Part shown: one piece after another, positions 7,154 to 17,344 of the stretch
Position numbering within the stretch: the stretch's first letter is position 1
How the letters are laid out: each line of letters begins with the position of its first letter
NCBI GenBank assembly: GCA_039192515.1
Contig: JBCCXA010000033.1
Coordinates: 1 to 40,858, forward strand
DNA length: 40,858 nucleotides
Reading direction: 5' to 3'
Source: Verrucomicrobiota bacterium
GTDB lineage: Bacteria; Verrucomicrobiota; Verrucomicrobiia; Methylacidiphilales; JBCCWR01
Notes under the pieces: model-generated
What the model saw: the letters and a program-made list of their open reading frames with translations, nothing else
Told to the model about the DNA's origin: nothing
Database searches by the model: none
Program-made: the position numbers and the translations under genes

Positions 7154-8604
7154 GATTTATGAGAGCCTCTCTTAATTTTTTCTGCTACCATTTGAGAACT
7201 TAAAATAACCAAGGGTATACCACCACCTGGATGGGTTGTGCCACCCACAAAATACAAAGATCTCCACAAGGGAGATTGAATCCTGGGTCTCATAAGAGCT
7301 GTCCACGGAGAGTGAGAAGCCCATCCATAGAGAGAACCCTCTGTTGTAACGTCCCGATTGGCAAACTCATTAGGGGTAAAAAAACTACTTTCCACAATTT
7401 GTTCTCTAATCCCCTGCAACCCACAACTCTCTAGTTTTCGGTATACCCGTTCAGCATATTCATCCTTTCTCTTATTCCACTCTGGACCTTTTGTATCTGC
7501 TGGCGCATTGACTAAAATAAAAAAGTTATCACAACCTTCTGGAGCATCCTGTTGGTCTGTGCGAGCAGTAATATTTACATATACAGTAGGATCTCTGGGA
7601 AATTGCTTCTCCTCAAATAGATCATTAAACTCTTCTTGATAATTTGAACTGAAAAAGATGTTGTGGTGACTGAGTTCTTGATACTGTTTTTTAACTCCTA
7701 GAAACATAACAAACCCTGAAAGCGACAACTCAGGCTGATTCAGATGTTTTGCTTGTCTTTCCCATCCCGAGACACGAATCCATTCGTTGTGAGCGCGTAT
7801 GACATCTCCATTTACTACATAGTGTTCTGCTTGAAGGATCTCTCCGCCAGTCAATTCAACTCCTTTTTCATCTAACTTCAGAACCTGAGATCCACAACGT
7901 ATAGTTACACCGGCGGCCAAACACAATTTTTCCAAAACTCTAGCTAGTTGCACCATACCGCCTTTGATATACCATCCTCCAAACTCAACCTCTACATACG
8001 GGATGACATTAAAAGTCGCAGGAGCCTTGTAAGGGCTGCTACCATTGTAAGTTGCAAAACGCTCAAAGAGCTGTCGCAACCGATGATCCTCAAACCGTCT
8101 AGCAACTTCTTGAGCTACTGAAGCAAAAGTCGCTACCTTTGGCATATGAATGAGCTTGGGCCAGTTTGCTGGGGTAAAGGCCTTCCAGAAATCTTCTGGG
8201 GGACGCATTAAGAATGCTTCACCAGATAAGTCATAAATACCCTTGGCATAGCGCATAAATGCCTGAACATCTTTGCGGCTGAAAAAATGCTTATCTTCAT
8301 CTAAAACAGTTCCATCATCCCAAAAATACCGACACGTAGGCTCTACACGAACTAAATCAAGGTAATCGCGCCGTTGCTTTCCAATTGATAAAAACAACTC
8401 ATCCAATACATCTGGCATCGTCAACAAGGACGGTCCCATATCCCAACGGTAGGATCCTATTCTTCGTTCAGTTAGTTTACCACCTACGGTAGCGTTCTTC
8501 TCTAAAACTGTGACCTCATAACCCTCATGTTGAAGCCTTAAAGCTGTGGCTAAGCCGCCTAAGCCAGCACCTACGACAACTATTTGCTTCTCCCTGCCTC
8601 TCAT
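7150..8604 (-). CDS. CrtI-family FAD-dependent carotenoid desaturase
   Basis: This 484-residue protein belongs to the phytoene desaturase family. The N-terminal FAD-binding motif is VVVGAGLGGLATALRLQ (about 9-25), followed by VLEKNATVGGKL. The C-terminal region has the family motif FVGGTTHPGGGIPLV (about 452-466), which completes the FAD site. CrtI-type enzymes introduce double bonds into phytoene; CrtD and CrtN relatives act on 3,4 positions or on C30 precursors. Being coupled to a CruF-type hydratase, it could be the 3,4-desaturase (CrtD) rather than the main CrtI. No phytoene or squalene synthase gene is in the window. The gene is divergent from sucA. Confidence 0.85.
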   Translation of the reverse strand: MRGREKQIVVVGAGLGGLATALRLQHEGYEVTVLEKNATVGGKLTERRIGSYRWDMGPSLLTMPDVLDELFLSIGKQRRDYLDLVRVEPTCRYFWDDGTVLDEDKHFFSRKDVQAFMRYAKGIYDLSGEAFLMRPPEDFWKAFTPANWPKLIHMPKVATFASVAQEVARRFEDHRLRQLFERFATYNGSSPYKAPATFNVIPYVEVEFGGWYIKGGMVQLARVLEKLCLAAGVTIRCGSQVLKLDEKGVELTGGEILQAEHYVVNGDVIRAHNEWIRVSGWERQAKHLNQPELSLSGFVMFLGVKKQYQELSHHNIFFSSNYQEEFNDLFEEKQFPRDPTVYVNITARTDQQDAPEGCDNFFILVNAPADTKGPEWNKRKDEYAERVYRKLESCGLQGIREQIVESSFFTPNEFANRDVTTEGSLYGWASHSPWTALMRPRIQSPLWRSLYFVGGTTHPGGGIPLVILSSQMVAEKIKRGSHKS

Positions 8605-8743
8605 CCGCTAAACATACCACTGCCTACCCACGGTTCAATCAAGACAACAATTAGCAAAAAAAGTTGCTATTGATGATTTGCAATTTTTCGCTGACGCCAT
8701 CTCAGGAACTCTTTAGCATTTCCGAAGGAAAGAGACAAGTAAG

Positions 8744-8839
8744 GTGCTCAAACTATTGATGATGGTAGTCATTTTCCTCAGCACAGGATTCGTCCTCATC
8801 CTTTACATCACGGAGAGACTTGGCTTCGTTTTTAAATAA
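8744..8839 (+). CDS. Possible 31-residue single-span membrane peptide
   Basis: A short plus-strand frame runs from GTG (8744) to TAA (8839). An AAGGAA lies about 14 bases upstream and AGTAAG directly before the start. The product is one hydrophobic helix (about residues 5-22, VVIFLSTGFVLILYI) followed by a charged tail, ERLGFVFK. The hydrophobic pattern is protein-like, but a frame this short can arise by chance. It lies in the gap before sucA and is not known to be translated. I do not recognise a family. Confidence 0.3.
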   Translation: MLKLLMMVVIFLSTGFVLILYITERLGFVFK

Positions 8840-8868
8840 GCCTAGAAAATAGCTCTTATTTTGAATTC

Positions 8869-8902
8869 CCATGATTGACAATCATGGAAGGTGCGATATC
8901 AA
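8869..8902 (+). promoter_or_regulatory. Probable sucA promoter with overlapping operator-like dyad
   Basis: A consensus -35 box TTGACA (8875-8880) is followed after 16 bases by TATCAA (8897-8902), a 4/6 match to a -10 box. The -35 box lies in the middle of the perfect inverted repeat CCATGATTGACAATCATGG (8869-8887; 8-bp arms, 3-base centre). A protein bound to this dyad would cover the -35 box. Transcription would start near 8909, six or so bases before the ATG at 8915, giving an almost leaderless mRNA. Confidence 0.4.
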
Positions 8903-8914
8903 TTTAGATTAACT

Positions 8915-11758
8915 ATGTCGTCAGAACTAACGCCCGATGCCTCAGCTAAGCAAGGCTTCACCCTTCCACAACGGAGCAATGGTAAAAGTTCAGAGGTTCG
9001 AGGCACCATTGGCAATGGTGAGCACATTGCACTGCTAGAGAATTTGCACGAGCAATGGAAATTGGACCCTGATAATGTTGATGAAAAATGGCGAGCCTTC
9101 TTTGAAGGCTTCGAGTTAGGCTGTCAAACTAAGCCAGAAACTCCCAGTAGATCTGGTAATCGCCCTCAGGGCTCTGCGAATTTGCCAGATCCCTCTGCTT
9201 TGCCACATCGACTGAAACAGGCACGTATCTACAATTTGCTTTTTGCCTACAGGACACTTGGACATCGGGAAGCGCATCTCGACCCATTAGCCATTGAGAA
9301 GTCTGGTATTCCTGAACTCAAGTTGGAAAACTTCAATTTCAATACGAATGACTACGATACATACTTTCATTCAGGCACACTGGCAGGTGGCGGTGACCGC
9401 AAGCTGGGCGAAATCCTAGATATTCTCAAAGATACCTACTGCCGAACAATAGGCGTAGAGTATATGCATATTCAGGATTTCACTATCCGAAGATGGCTGC
9501 GAGACAAAATGGAAAAAACTCACAACCGACCTAACTTCCCGAAAGAGAAAAAGAAGCGCATCCTGACTCGAGTCATGGCTGCTGAACAGTTTGAGCGCTA
9601 CTTGCATACTCGTTTTGTGGGACAAAAGCGTTTTTCCGTGGAAGGTGGAGAAACACTTATCCCTATGCTTGATGCGCTCATTGAGGGCTGTCCTGAACGC
9701 GGCGTTTCTCAAGTAGTCATGGGCATGGCTCACAGAGGACGTTTGAATGTCTTAGCAAATATACTTGGCAAGGATTATCACACCATCTTTGGTGAATTCT
9801 CCGAGAACCATATTCCTGAACTCAAGCTTGGTGATGGCGATGTCAAATATCACCTGGGTTACGAATCTTCTCTTATCACTAGCACCGGACATAGTGTTGG
9901 AATTAGTCTTGCGCCAAATCCCAGCCACCTCGAGGCGGTCGACCCCGTCGTTCAAGGGAAAGCTAGAGCCTGGCAACGTGTCCTTAATGATACAACTGAA
10001 CGCCGCAAGGTTCTGCCCGTTCTTTTGCACGGAGATGGAGCTTTTATTGGACAAGGAATTGTAGCAGAAACTTTTAATCTTTCGCGTCTAGAAGGTTACC
10101 GAACCGGAGGCACGGTCCATATTGTTATCAATAACCAAATAGGTTTCACTACTGTTCCCAAAGATGCACGCTCAGCGCACTACTGCACTGCACTCGCAAA
10201 ATCAGTTGGTGTTCCTGTTTTCCATGTCAATGGAGACGACCCTATTTCTGCCGTATACCTTATTGAGCTGGCGATGGATTTCCGTCAGCGCTTTCAGCGT
10301 GATGTTGTCATTGACCTCGTTTGCTACCGCCGCCATGGGCATAATGAAGGTGACGAACCTAATTTCACGCAACCTACTCTCTATTCTGCCATTCAGGAGC
10401 AACCTCTCACTAGTGAGAGTCTCATGAGGTCCTTAATTGAAACTGGTGTGATTCAAACTGCTGAGGCTGATGCCTACAAAGAGTCTTTTCAAAAGAAACT
10501 AAATGATGAGTTAGCTCGATCCAAAAAGGAGGTAAAAAACGTTAAGCCCTCGATGCGTGCACCAATTTCGCATCCTGACCTATTAGAGCCTGTGGACACT
10601 GCTGTCTCGAAAAAGAAAATTGAATTCATAGGCCAACAACTCACCAAAGCCCCTGAACATTTCAAGATCAATAATAAGATTCAAAAATTATTACAGCAGC
10701 GGCTTTCTATGTCAGAGGGTAAGAGCCCACTCGATTGGGCTTTCGCAGAAGCTTTAGCTTTTGGAAGTATTTTGGAAGATCAAATTTCTATCCGACTATC
10801 TGGACAAGACAGCCGTAGAGGAACCTTCAGCCAACGTCACTCCGCGCTATATGATGTGGATACTCGTGAACGCCATATCACTTTTAAAAATATTTCTAAA
10901 ACCCAAGCGAGCTTTTGTGTTTACAATAGTCCCCTATCAGAGGCTGCCGTGCTCGGCTTTGATTTTGGCTACTCATTGGATTACCCGGAGATGCTATGCA
11001 TCTGGGAAGCTCAATTTGGTGATTTCGCTAATGGTGCGCAAACCATCATCGACCAATACATCACAAACTCTGAATCCAAATGGGGTGTTACCTCCGGTAT
11101 CACCTTATTCTTACCCCATGGCTATCACGGTCAGGGTCCAGAACATTCCAGTGCCAGGCTAGAACGCTTCTTACAGATGTGCGCCGAAGATAATATACAA
11201 GTTGCCTATTGCTCGACTCCTGCTAATCACTTTCACATTTTGCGTCGCCAGGCACTACGCCAAAAGACTCTTCGGAAGCCTCTAATCATTATGACTCCCA
11301 AAGGCTTGCTAAGAGATAAACGTTGTACGTCTTCTGTCCAAGATCTCACAGACGGCACCTTTCAGGAAATCCTGCCTGACCCAGAGATGAAAAAGGGAGC
11401 CAAAAGAGTTATACTATGTAGTGGGAAAGTCTATTACGATTTAGACGATCACCGTAAAAAGAACAAAATAACAGACACCGCTATCTTGCGCATAGAACAA
11501 TTATACCCTCTGCATGAAAAAAATCTGAAGACTGCTCTCGGACCCCATTTGAGCACAGTAGAGCATATGATTTGGTGCCAAGAAGAATCGCAAAATATGG
11601 GTTCTTGGTTCTACATTGAGCCCAGACTCCGTCATTTATTTGAGCGTTCTATTACCTATGCTGGAAGAGACGCATCCGCTAGCCCGGCTACCGGGGCTTT
11701 AGCCATCCACGAACTCGAACAAGAAGATCTTATCAATCAAGCCTTTACACTAAAATAG
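8915..11758 (+). CDS. sucA: 2-oxoglutarate dehydrogenase E1 component
   Basis: The thiamine-diphosphate-dependent E1 subunit decarboxylates 2-oxoglutarate and passes the succinyl group to the lipoyl arm of E2. From the ATG at 8915 the protein has 947 residues, normal for SucA. The N-terminus shows the E2-binding-type segment [20 protein letters not shown], then [26 protein letters not shown] and [17 protein letters not shown]. The ThDP/Mg region is GDDPISAV and [16 protein letters not shown], and the C-terminus includes [19 protein letters not shown]. An in-frame GTG at 8891 would add eight residues, but it lies inside the proposed promoter and has GGAAG directly against it, so I prefer the ATG. 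It is first of three genes for the whole complex. Confidence 0.95.
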   Translation: MSSELTPDASAKQGFTLPQRSNGKSSEVRGTIGNGEHIALLENLHEQWKLDPDNVDEKWRAFFEGFELGCQTKPETPSRSGNRPQGSANLPDPSALPHRLKQARIYNLLFAYRTLGHREAHLDPLAIEKSGIPELKLENFNFNTNDYDTYFHSGTLAGGGDRKLGEILDILKDTYCRTIGVEYMHIQDFTIRRWLRDKMEKTHNRPNFPKEKKKRILTRVMAAEQFERYLHTRFVGQKRFSVEGGETLIPMLDALIEGCPERGVSQVVMGMAHRGRLNVLANILGKDYHTIFGEFSENHIPELKLGDGDVKYHLGYESSLITSTGHSVGISLAPNPSHLEAVDPVVQGKARAWQRVLNDTTERRKVLPVLLHGDGAFIGQGIVAETFNLSRLEGYRTGGTVHIVINNQIGFTTVPKDARSAHYCTALAKSVGVPVFHVNGDDPISAVYLIELAMDFRQRFQRDVVIDLVCYRRHGHNEGDEPNFTQPTLYSAIQEQPLTSESLMRSLIETGVIQTAEADAYKESFQKKLNDELARSKKEVKNVKPSMRAPISHPDLLEPVDTAVSKKKIEFIGQQLTKAPEHFKINNKIQKLLQQRLSMSEGKSPLDWAFAEALAFGSILEDQISIRLSGQDSRRGTFSQRHSALYDVDTRERHITFKNISKTQASFCVYNSPLSEAAVLGFDFGYSLDYPEMLCIWEAQFGDFANGAQTIIDQYITNSESKWGVTSGITLFLPHGYHGQGPEHSSARLERFLQMCAEDNIQVAYCSTPANHFHILRRQALRQKTLRKPLIIMTPKGLLRDKRCTSSVQDLTDGTFQEILPDPEMKKGAKRVILCSGKVYYDLDDHRKKNKITDTAILRIEQLYPLHEKNLKTALGPHLSTVEHMIWCQEESQNMGSWFYIEPRLRHLFERSITYAGRDASASPATGALAIHELEQEDLINQAFTLK

Positions 11759-11786
11759 ATTCTTAAAACCAATCAGATTTATAGTT

Positions 11787-13061
11787 ATGCCATTCGAAGT
11801 TAAAGTCCCCACAATCGGTGAATCCATAAGCACAGGCACCATAGGAGCCTGGCGCAAAAAGAACGGTGAATTTGTTAAAGATGGAGATATTCTTTTTGAA
11901 ATAGAAACAGATAAGGTGACCTCTGAAGTTTATGCTGAAAATTCAGGTGTCCTAGAACACCTCTTCGAAGAAGGCACTGAAGTAGAAATTGGTGCGGTAG
12001 TCGCGCGTATAGATGAAACAAAGCAGCCATCTATTAAAAACGGTAGTGAAACCTCAGCTAGTGCTCAAAATGGTAGTTCTTCTAAAAAGGAAAAAGTTCC
12101 TCCTGAGCCCATTTCATCTCCCGTTAATAAGGCCCAAGAACCCACTAGCAACTTATCGGAGACATTATCACCTGCTGTTCGCCATTTGATCACAGAAAAT
12201 CATTTAGATCCTCTGGCCATAGAAGGCTCAGGCAAAGATGGTCGCATCCTCAAGGCAGATGTTCTCCAGCATCTAGAAACCCTCAAATCCGGTAAATCTA
12301 TAGCTTTGCCCACAGCTACTAGCGCGTTTATCAAACCCAAACTGGATAAGTTAGTGAGCAGCCCTCGTTCAACTAGGCGCCGCATGTCGCAATTGCGCCG
12401 CAAGATTGCTGATCGTTTAGTGACCGCGCAACAAGAAGCTGCTATGCTAACGACTTTCAATGAAGTCGATATGACCAACGTCATGGCTACTCGCAAGCAA
12501 TTCCAAGAGCGTTTCGTTAACAAGCATGGTGTGAAGCTGGGCTTTATGTCTTTCTTTGTTAAAGCAGCGGTCTATGCATTACAAAGTGTACCAGGCGTTA
12601 ACTCTCAAATCGATGGAGAGGAAGTTGTGCAAAACCATTACTTTGATATAGGAGTTGCTATTTCTACTGAAAAAGGACTCCTTGTGCCAGTTCTAAGAGA
12701 CTGCGAAGCCAAATCATTAGCGACATTAGAGCAAGACATCATTGGTTATGCTAAGAAAGCACGTGATAGTAAAATTACGCTTAATGATTTGGAAGGTGGT
12801 GTTTTTACAATTACTAATGGAGGTGTTTTTGGTTCGATGATGTCGACTCCCATTTTGAACGCTCCTCAGTGCGCTATTCTAGGCATGCATGCCATTAATG
12901 AAAGACCTGTAGCAATAAATGGGCAAGTTGTTATTCGCCCTATGATGTATCTGGCCCTAAGCTATGACCATCGGCTGGTTGATGGCAAAGAAGCAGTAAC
13001 TTTCCTTGTTCGCATTAAGGAATTCATAGAAAATCCAACAGTAGGATTACTGGATTTCTAA
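11787..13061 (+). CDS. sucB: Dihydrolipoyllysine succinyltransferase, E2 of 2-oxoglutarate dehydrogenase
   Basis: The 424-residue E2 core enzyme transfers succinyl from the lipoyl arm to CoA. The N-terminal lipoyl domain (about 1-80) carries the lipoylated Lys43 in [11 protein letters not shown] Ser/Pro-rich linker follows, then the E1/E3-binding domain (about 130-165: [11 protein letters not shown] and [13 protein letters not shown]). The C-terminal acyltransferase domain has the active-site motif SYDHRLVDG with His395 and Asp399, and [16 protein letters not shown] [17 protein letters not shown]. There is one lipoyl domain, as usual for SucB. It starts 28 bases after sucA with no visible Shine-Dalgarno site. 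Placement between sucA and lpdA supports the 2-oxoglutarate rather than the pyruvate complex. Confidence 0.95.
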   Translation: MPFEVKVPTIGESISTGTIGAWRKKNGEFVKDGDILFEIETDKVTSEVYAENSGVLEHLFEEGTEVEIGAVVARIDETKQPSIKNGSETSASAQNGSSSKKEKVPPEPISSPVNKAQEPTSNLSETLSPAVRHLITENHLDPLAIEGSGKDGRILKADVLQHLETLKSGKSIALPTATSAFIKPKLDKLVSSPRSTRRRMSQLRRKIADRLVTAQQEAAMLTTFNEVDMTNVMATRKQFQERFVNKHGVKLGFMSFFVKAAVYALQSVPGVNSQIDGEEVVQNHYFDIGVAISTEKGLLVPVLRDCEAKSLATLEQDIIGYAKKARDSKITLNDLEGGVFTITNGGVFGSMMSTPILNAPQCAILGMHAINERPVAINGQVVIRPMMYLALSYDHRLVDGKEAVTFLVRIKEFIENPTVGLLDF

Positions 13062-13101
13062 AACGCCTTTTATACCCTGCACAGAATCATCTGAATTTAT
13101 C

Positions 13102-14505
13102 ATGTCTAATATTAATCACGATCTAATTATCATAGGTGCGGGCCCCGCAGGCTATGTTGCTGCTATCCGCGCTGCTCAACTTGGCTTCAATACGGCGCTG
13201 GTTGAAAAAGATAAAACACTAGGAGGAACCTGTCTGAATGTAGGTTGCATCCCCAGTAAGGCGTTACTGGCCTCCAGCGAACACTTCCACTTTGCTCAGA
13301 CTCGCTTTGCCAGCCATGGCATCATAGCCAAAGACCTCAAGCTAGATCTTGCCGCCATGATTAGCCGCAAGGATAAAGTAGTGACCACCCTCACCAAGGG
13401 TATTGACTTCCTTATCAAGAAAAACAAAATTACTCGCTATTTAGGAACAGGCTCATTGGTCGATAGTGACTGCGTCTCTGTTAAAGATAGCTCGGGTAGC
13501 ACTAAACGCATCTATGGTAAGCACCTAATCCTTGCATCTGGGAGTGTTCCTATTGAATTGCCTTTCCTACCTTTTGATGGCAAGACCGTTCTCAACAGCA
13601 CTCACGCATTGAGCTTACCTCAAGTTCCTAAATCTCTTATTGTCATCGGCGCTGGAGCCATAGGACTAGAGCTCGGCTCGGTATGGTCGCGCTTAGGTTC
13701 AGAAGTCACAGTGGTTGAGTTTCTCCCTAAAATTGCACCAGGTTTTGATGAAGAACTTGCCAAAGGGCTACAGAAATCACTTACCAAGCAAGGCTTAAAA
13801 TTTCATCTAGATACTAAAGTCGAGTCTGCTGAGATCACAAATAAGCAAGCCACACTCAAAGCCATTCAAAAAGGAAAAAATGTTGAGTTTGCTGCTGAAA
13901 AAGTTCTCGTTGGTGTAGGGCGTCGCCCGTACACAGATGACCTAAACCTGGATGGTGTCGGCATCGAGATGACCGAACGAAAGCGCATTAAGACAAATGA
14001 TTACTGGCAGACAAATATTCCCTCCATCTATGCTATCGGAGATTGTATTGATGGTCCTATGTTAGCCCATAAAGCTGAAGACGAAGGTGTAGCCGTAGTT
14101 GAGCATATAGCCGGTAAAGGTGGGCATGTGAACTATCACGCTGTTCCTGGGGTAGTATATACTCACCCTGAGGCAGCTAGTACGGGTCTCACAGAAGAGC
14201 AAGCCAATGAACAACGCATAGAATACAAGGTGGGCAAATTTAATTTCCAAGCCAATGGCCGAGCATTAGCCGTTGATCAAACAGACGGCTTTGCCAAGGT
14301 CATTGCCTGTTCCAAGACTGACCGAGTGCTTGGTGCTCATATCATTGGATATGGGGCATCAGAATTAATCGCTGAAGCAGTTACTCTCATCGAATTTGGT
14401 GGAAGTGCCGAAGACCTCGCCAGAACAGTCCATGCTCACCCCACGATGAGCGAAACAGTTAAGGAAGCGGCTCTAAGTGTGGATGGCCGTATGATACATG
14501 GTTAG
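13102..14505 (+). CDS. lpdA: Dihydrolipoyl dehydrogenase, E3
   Basis: The 467-residue flavoprotein reoxidises dihydrolipoamide with NAD+. Motifs are the FAD loop IIGAGPAGYVAA (about 10-21), the redox disulfide GGTCLNVGCIPSK (Cys44 and Cys49), the NAD loop VIGAGAIGLELGSVW (about 178-192), the second FAD motif IYAIGDCIDGPMLAHKAEDEG and the catalytic HAHPTMSE near the C-terminus (His444, His446). It begins 40 bases after sucB and lacks an obvious ribosome binding site. It likely serves the 2-oxoglutarate complex here, and E3 may be shared with pyruvate dehydrogenase or glycine cleavage. Confidence 0.95.
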   Translation: MSNINHDLIIIGAGPAGYVAAIRAAQLGFNTALVEKDKTLGGTCLNVGCIPSKALLASSEHFHFAQTRFASHGIIAKDLKLDLAAMISRKDKVVTTLTKGIDFLIKKNKITRYLGTGSLVDSDCVSVKDSSGSTKRIYGKHLILASGSVPIELPFLPFDGKTVLNSTHALSLPQVPKSLIVIGAGAIGLELGSVWSRLGSEVTVVEFLPKIAPGFDEELAKGLQKSLTKQGLKFHLDTKVESAEITNKQATLKAIQKGKNVEFAAEKVLVGVGRRPYTDDLNLDGVGIEMTERKRIKTNDYWQTNIPSIYAIGDCIDGPMLAHKAEDEGVAVVEHIAGKGGHVNYHAVPGVVYTHPEAASTGLTEEQANEQRIEYKVGKFNFQANGRALAVDQTDGFAKVIACSKTDRVLGAHIIGYGASELIAEAVTLIEFGGSAEDLARTVHAHPTMSETVKEAALSVDGRMIHG

Positions 14506-14828
14506 TTTTTCCCGTCTGAGATATAGCCATCAATTTACTTTGCAATAGCTAGAGCCGCCAGATAGCTCCGAAACACGATCCCTGCGCAAATTGCTAAATT
14601 TTTAGGATCAAAGCACGAATAAAGTGATGGGATGATTTGGACTTTTAAAATGATATGCATGCGCATAAATTTTCCATGCAACCCACTCTCTCGTTTGGTT
14701 CTAAACTTTCGGCTTAATCTTTTGCAAATAGTTTGGATTGATTTATATCAATTATCGATAGATTTGTTTTTCAAAATAAATTTGTTGGAGGATATAAACT
14801 ATTTCCGGAAGTCTTTTAGGTGAAATCA
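14506..14828. other. Gene-free gap after lpdA
   Basis: This roughly 320-base gap holds no convincing gene. A 63-codon frame (14632-14823) is low-complexity and AT-driven. GGAGG at about 14788 is too far upstream to serve the glycosyltransferase start at 14829. No strong terminator hairpin with a T run follows lpdA. Confidence 0.5.
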
Positions 14829-15842
14829 ATGCGCCCTATCTGTGCTTTTACCATTGCTATCGGTGCACAAGCTCAAACTCAGGCGAACTTGTTGAGAAGA
14901 ACATTTGATACCTTTCATAGTGACATTCCTTTCATAATCCTCCGTGATGAAGATTTTGTTATTTTCACGGGCCAGGAAAAATTCCAGCGAGTGTGCGAGA
15001 TCATTGGGTTGCGAGCTTTGGCGGGTTTCTTTCTTTCATTTTACTTTGAAAAAGTCTTGCACATGGACTCCGATATGGTGGTGTTTAACCGCCTAGAAGC
15101 TCTTTTAGAAACAGAAAAAGACGTGATTCTAACGCATGATATTCCAGGTTGTACCATGGGACCAATCGATTGTCCCAAGATCAACTCAGGAGTTGTTCTG
15201 GCCAAAGATCCCGATTTCTGGCTGCAATGGGCAGCATCAATTTACAGCATTGCTTTTCCTATGCTTAATACCATTGGCGATCAATTTGCTTTGCGGCTTA
15301 TGGCAAAGAATGGCTCCTATAGTCTCCTGGACGAAATAGAGCAACGCGTCAGTTATAACAATGTGGCATTAAGTGCACCGGGCGATTATTTAGTTCGCGA
15401 CCAGAAGGTTTGGCATGGAGATTACGAATTAAAAGCATATCATTGGGCAGGACAACCAACGCGTGACTTGTCTGTGTTTCCCGATGACATCATCAATTAT
15501 GTTGGAAACTTGAGAGGAGATAAGACAAAAGTGAAACGCGATAATGATTTAAGTAAAGCTCTATTTGATTCGGCCAGAGATTATTTCTTTCATAAATTCA
15601 AGGACTTCATGGCAAATTTACCCATTATGGCGCATGGGGACAAATGGCTGGAGTATTATTACAAGCTAACTCCAGGAATTATGTGGAGTTTTGCTCCCAA
15701 AGGCTTGGAAGCATTTAGAAAAGAGCCGGATGGAAATCTAGAGAGAAGAGTAGAGCCGGAAGGCAATTATCACTATTATGTAGATCCCGTTCTTCTAAAT
15801 AATAGCGAGAGACTTTCGAATTCTAACCAAAATGCCTTTTAA
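14829..15842 (+). CDS. GT-A-fold glycosyltransferase, GT8-like
   Basis: This 337-residue protein has the layout of a nucleotide-sugar-dependent transferase. The metal-binding DXD motif is in KVLHMDSDMVVF (Asp80 to Asp82), and PKINSGVVL (about 116-124) matches the NSGV motif of GT8-like enzymes. AYHWAG (about 205-210) may supply a C-terminal metal-binding His. It starts with MRPICAFTIAIG, without a signal peptide, and is probably cytoplasmic. I chose the ATG at 14829, with AGG 8 bases upstream; an in-frame GTG at 14820 would add three residues. It stands alone, convergent with the malectin gene. Donor and acceptor sugars are unknown. The C-terminal third is rich in Tyr, Trp and charged residues and unlike well-known GT8 members. 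Confidence 0.65.
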   Translation: MRPICAFTIAIGAQAQTQANLLRRTFDTFHSDIPFIILRDEDFVIFTGQEKFQRVCEIIGLRALAGFFLSFYFEKVLHMDSDMVVFNRLEALLETEKDVILTHDIPGCTMGPIDCPKINSGVVLAKDPDFWLQWAASIYSIAFPMLNTIGDQFALRLMAKNGSYSLLDEIEQRVSYNNVALSAPGDYLVRDQKVWHGDYELKAYHWAGQPTRDLSVFPDDIINYVGNLRGDKTKVKRDNDLSKALFDSARDYFFHKFKDFMANLPIMAHGDKWLEYYYKLTPGIMWSFAPKGLEAFRKEPDGNLERRVEPEGNYHYYVDPVLLNNSERLSNSNQNAF

Positions 15843-15889
15843 CCGGAATGCTACACTAGAGACTTAGAGGTTTTGCGAAGATCCATTTC

Positions 15890-17344
15890 TTATTCGAAGT
15901 ATGGGTAATAAAAGACAGAAGTATCGCTTAGACCATCTGATACAATAACTTCGAATGACTCAGACCAAATAGAGGGACCAAGGAATGGCGTGAGAGGATC
16001 CGGCGTATAAATCACCGCATCACCTACTATCTCTAATGTCCCAACAACTCCGTAGTTGTCTGGAAAAGTAATGGCTTGTTTTATGAATAAGCGTTCGGGC
16101 CCATCTAGATCTTCTATGCCTTCAAGTGGAAATAGAATTTTCGGTAATAGGTCGTTATAGGTCGGAGTTGGAGCGCCAGCACCTGGGTTGATTGGATAAG
16201 GCGCTTTGTTGATTAAAATTCCGCTGATTTTGGCGTTATTGACTGTGGCAGAAAAATCAATGTCTAATATGCCGTCTCCAGCTACATAAACATTTTCTAC
16301 TTCTATATCGAATGCATTGTTTTTACCAGCTTCTGCAAAGAGATCTAAATCATCCACAACAAGCCCATTTTCTACTGTTATATCAAAAATACGTTTCCCT
16401 GGTGCATCAAAAAATATTTCTGCCAAAAATAGTTTTACAAAATACTGTCCTCTACCAGTGTTTATCTGATAAGAGAAATCGCGTCCAAAGCGTTCCCTTT
16501 GATAAACCCTATCAGGGGCGCTTCCGTTAAAATCTGGAACATGGCTGATTCTATACCTGTAACTATTCCCTATAAATGAACGATCGGATTGGAACTCCCC
16601 ACTACTTGAATTACTTCCAGAATTTACAGCAAAGATTGTTGATGTGGCAGGCGTATTTAGCATTGCGATATCGGTACGGAAATCTTGAATCTCAACGCTA
16701 ATCAATTGATTGGCATCGTGACTTGTTACAGCGGTTCCTGCGTAAACAAAATCTGTCATTGCAACTTCTAATGACGCAACTAAAAAGACCCCACGGTCGT
16801 CAAAAAATCCACCTTGGTTGCTTGATACTAGAAAACAAAAGATGTTACCCACTCTCTCAATTTTCAAAAATAATTGATTTCCTTCAAGATCAAGACCATA
16901 GACCCAATTAAAATCCTTTGCTAACACGCCTTTGGTATCTCTCCACTGAATACGCAACCCATTGTTACCGGTATTACAGAAGAAAACATATGGGCTATCT
17001 GGATCTAGGGTCTCGCGGATCATGACGCCTGACTTTGCCCATGGATGAACCCCAGAATAAGGAAGCAATCCACTAATATTTCCAGTTTCTACTGAAAAAT
17101 TATCGATGGTAGGCTGGTAAAGGAAATGGAATTGATCGGAACGTTCCCATATATCCTGACCAGCAGCATGGATGACGAATAGATGGCTGTTGCTATCGTA
17201 TGTTGTAGAGCCAGAAAGAGCTGGATTACCAATGTCAGTCGAAAGCCAGCCGGAAGGTAGTTCAGCTAGACCCATGGCTGAGCACAACATTGTTGTCAAA
17301 AGACTTACCCCTACTTTTTTAACGATATTGAATGAATTACTCAT
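15890..17344 (-). CDS. Secreted malectin-domain protein with a concanavalin-like N-terminal domain
   Basis: The 484-residue precursor starts with a signal peptide (about 1-28, hydrophobic VGVSLLTTMLCSAMGLA). Residues 30-235 resemble a DUF1349-type beta-sandwich (GWLSTDIGNPALSGS, WAKSGVMIRETLDPDSPY, GLRIQWRDT). Residues 245-385 look like a malectin domain, with AVNSGS, RFGRDFSYQI, GQYFVKLFLAEIFFDAPGKRIFDI and ISGILI. The last 90 residues (about 395-484) resemble a short Ig- or cadherin-like tail (YTPDP, FEVIVSDGLSDTS). Malectin domains bind glucose-containing saccharides, so a polysaccharide-binding envelope or extracellular protein is likely. No enzymatic domain is apparent. The neighbouring glycosyltransferase is transcribed towards it, so they do not form an operon. 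Confidence 0.75.
   Translation of the reverse strand: MSNSFNIVKKVGVSLLTTMLCSAMGLAELPSGWLSTDIGNPALSGSTTYDSNSHLFVIHAAGQDIWERSDQFHFLYQPTIDNFSVETGNISGLLPYSGVHPWAKSGVMIRETLDPDSPYVFFCNTGNNGLRIQWRDTKGVLAKDFNWVYGLDLEGNQLFLKIERVGNIFCFLVSSNQGGFFDDRGVFLVASLEVAMTDFVYAGTAVTSHDANQLISVEIQDFRTDIAMLNTPATSTIFAVNSGSNSSSGEFQSDRSFIGNSYRYRISHVPDFNGSAPDRVYQRERFGRDFSYQINTGRGQYFVKLFLAEIFFDAPGKRIFDITVENGLVVDDLDLFAEAGKNNAFDIEVENVYVAGDGILDIDFSATVNNAKISGILINKAPYPINPGAGAPTPTYNDLLPKILFPLEGIEDLDGPERLFIKQAITFPDNYGVVGTLEIVGDAVIYTPDPLTPFLGPSIWSESFEVIVSDGLSDTSVFYYPYFE

Noticed and set aside
8891..8914. GTG 8891 as the sucA start
   Set aside because: It lies inside the likely promoter, with a purine-rich stretch touching the codon; the ATG at 8915 gives the usual MSS-type start.
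14632..14823. 63-codon frame before the glycosyltransferase
   Set aside because: AT-driven, no ribosome binding site and no recognisable domain.
15120..15339. Alternative frame inside the glycosyltransferase
   Set aside because: Shadow of the main frame, which carries the DXD and NSGV motifs.
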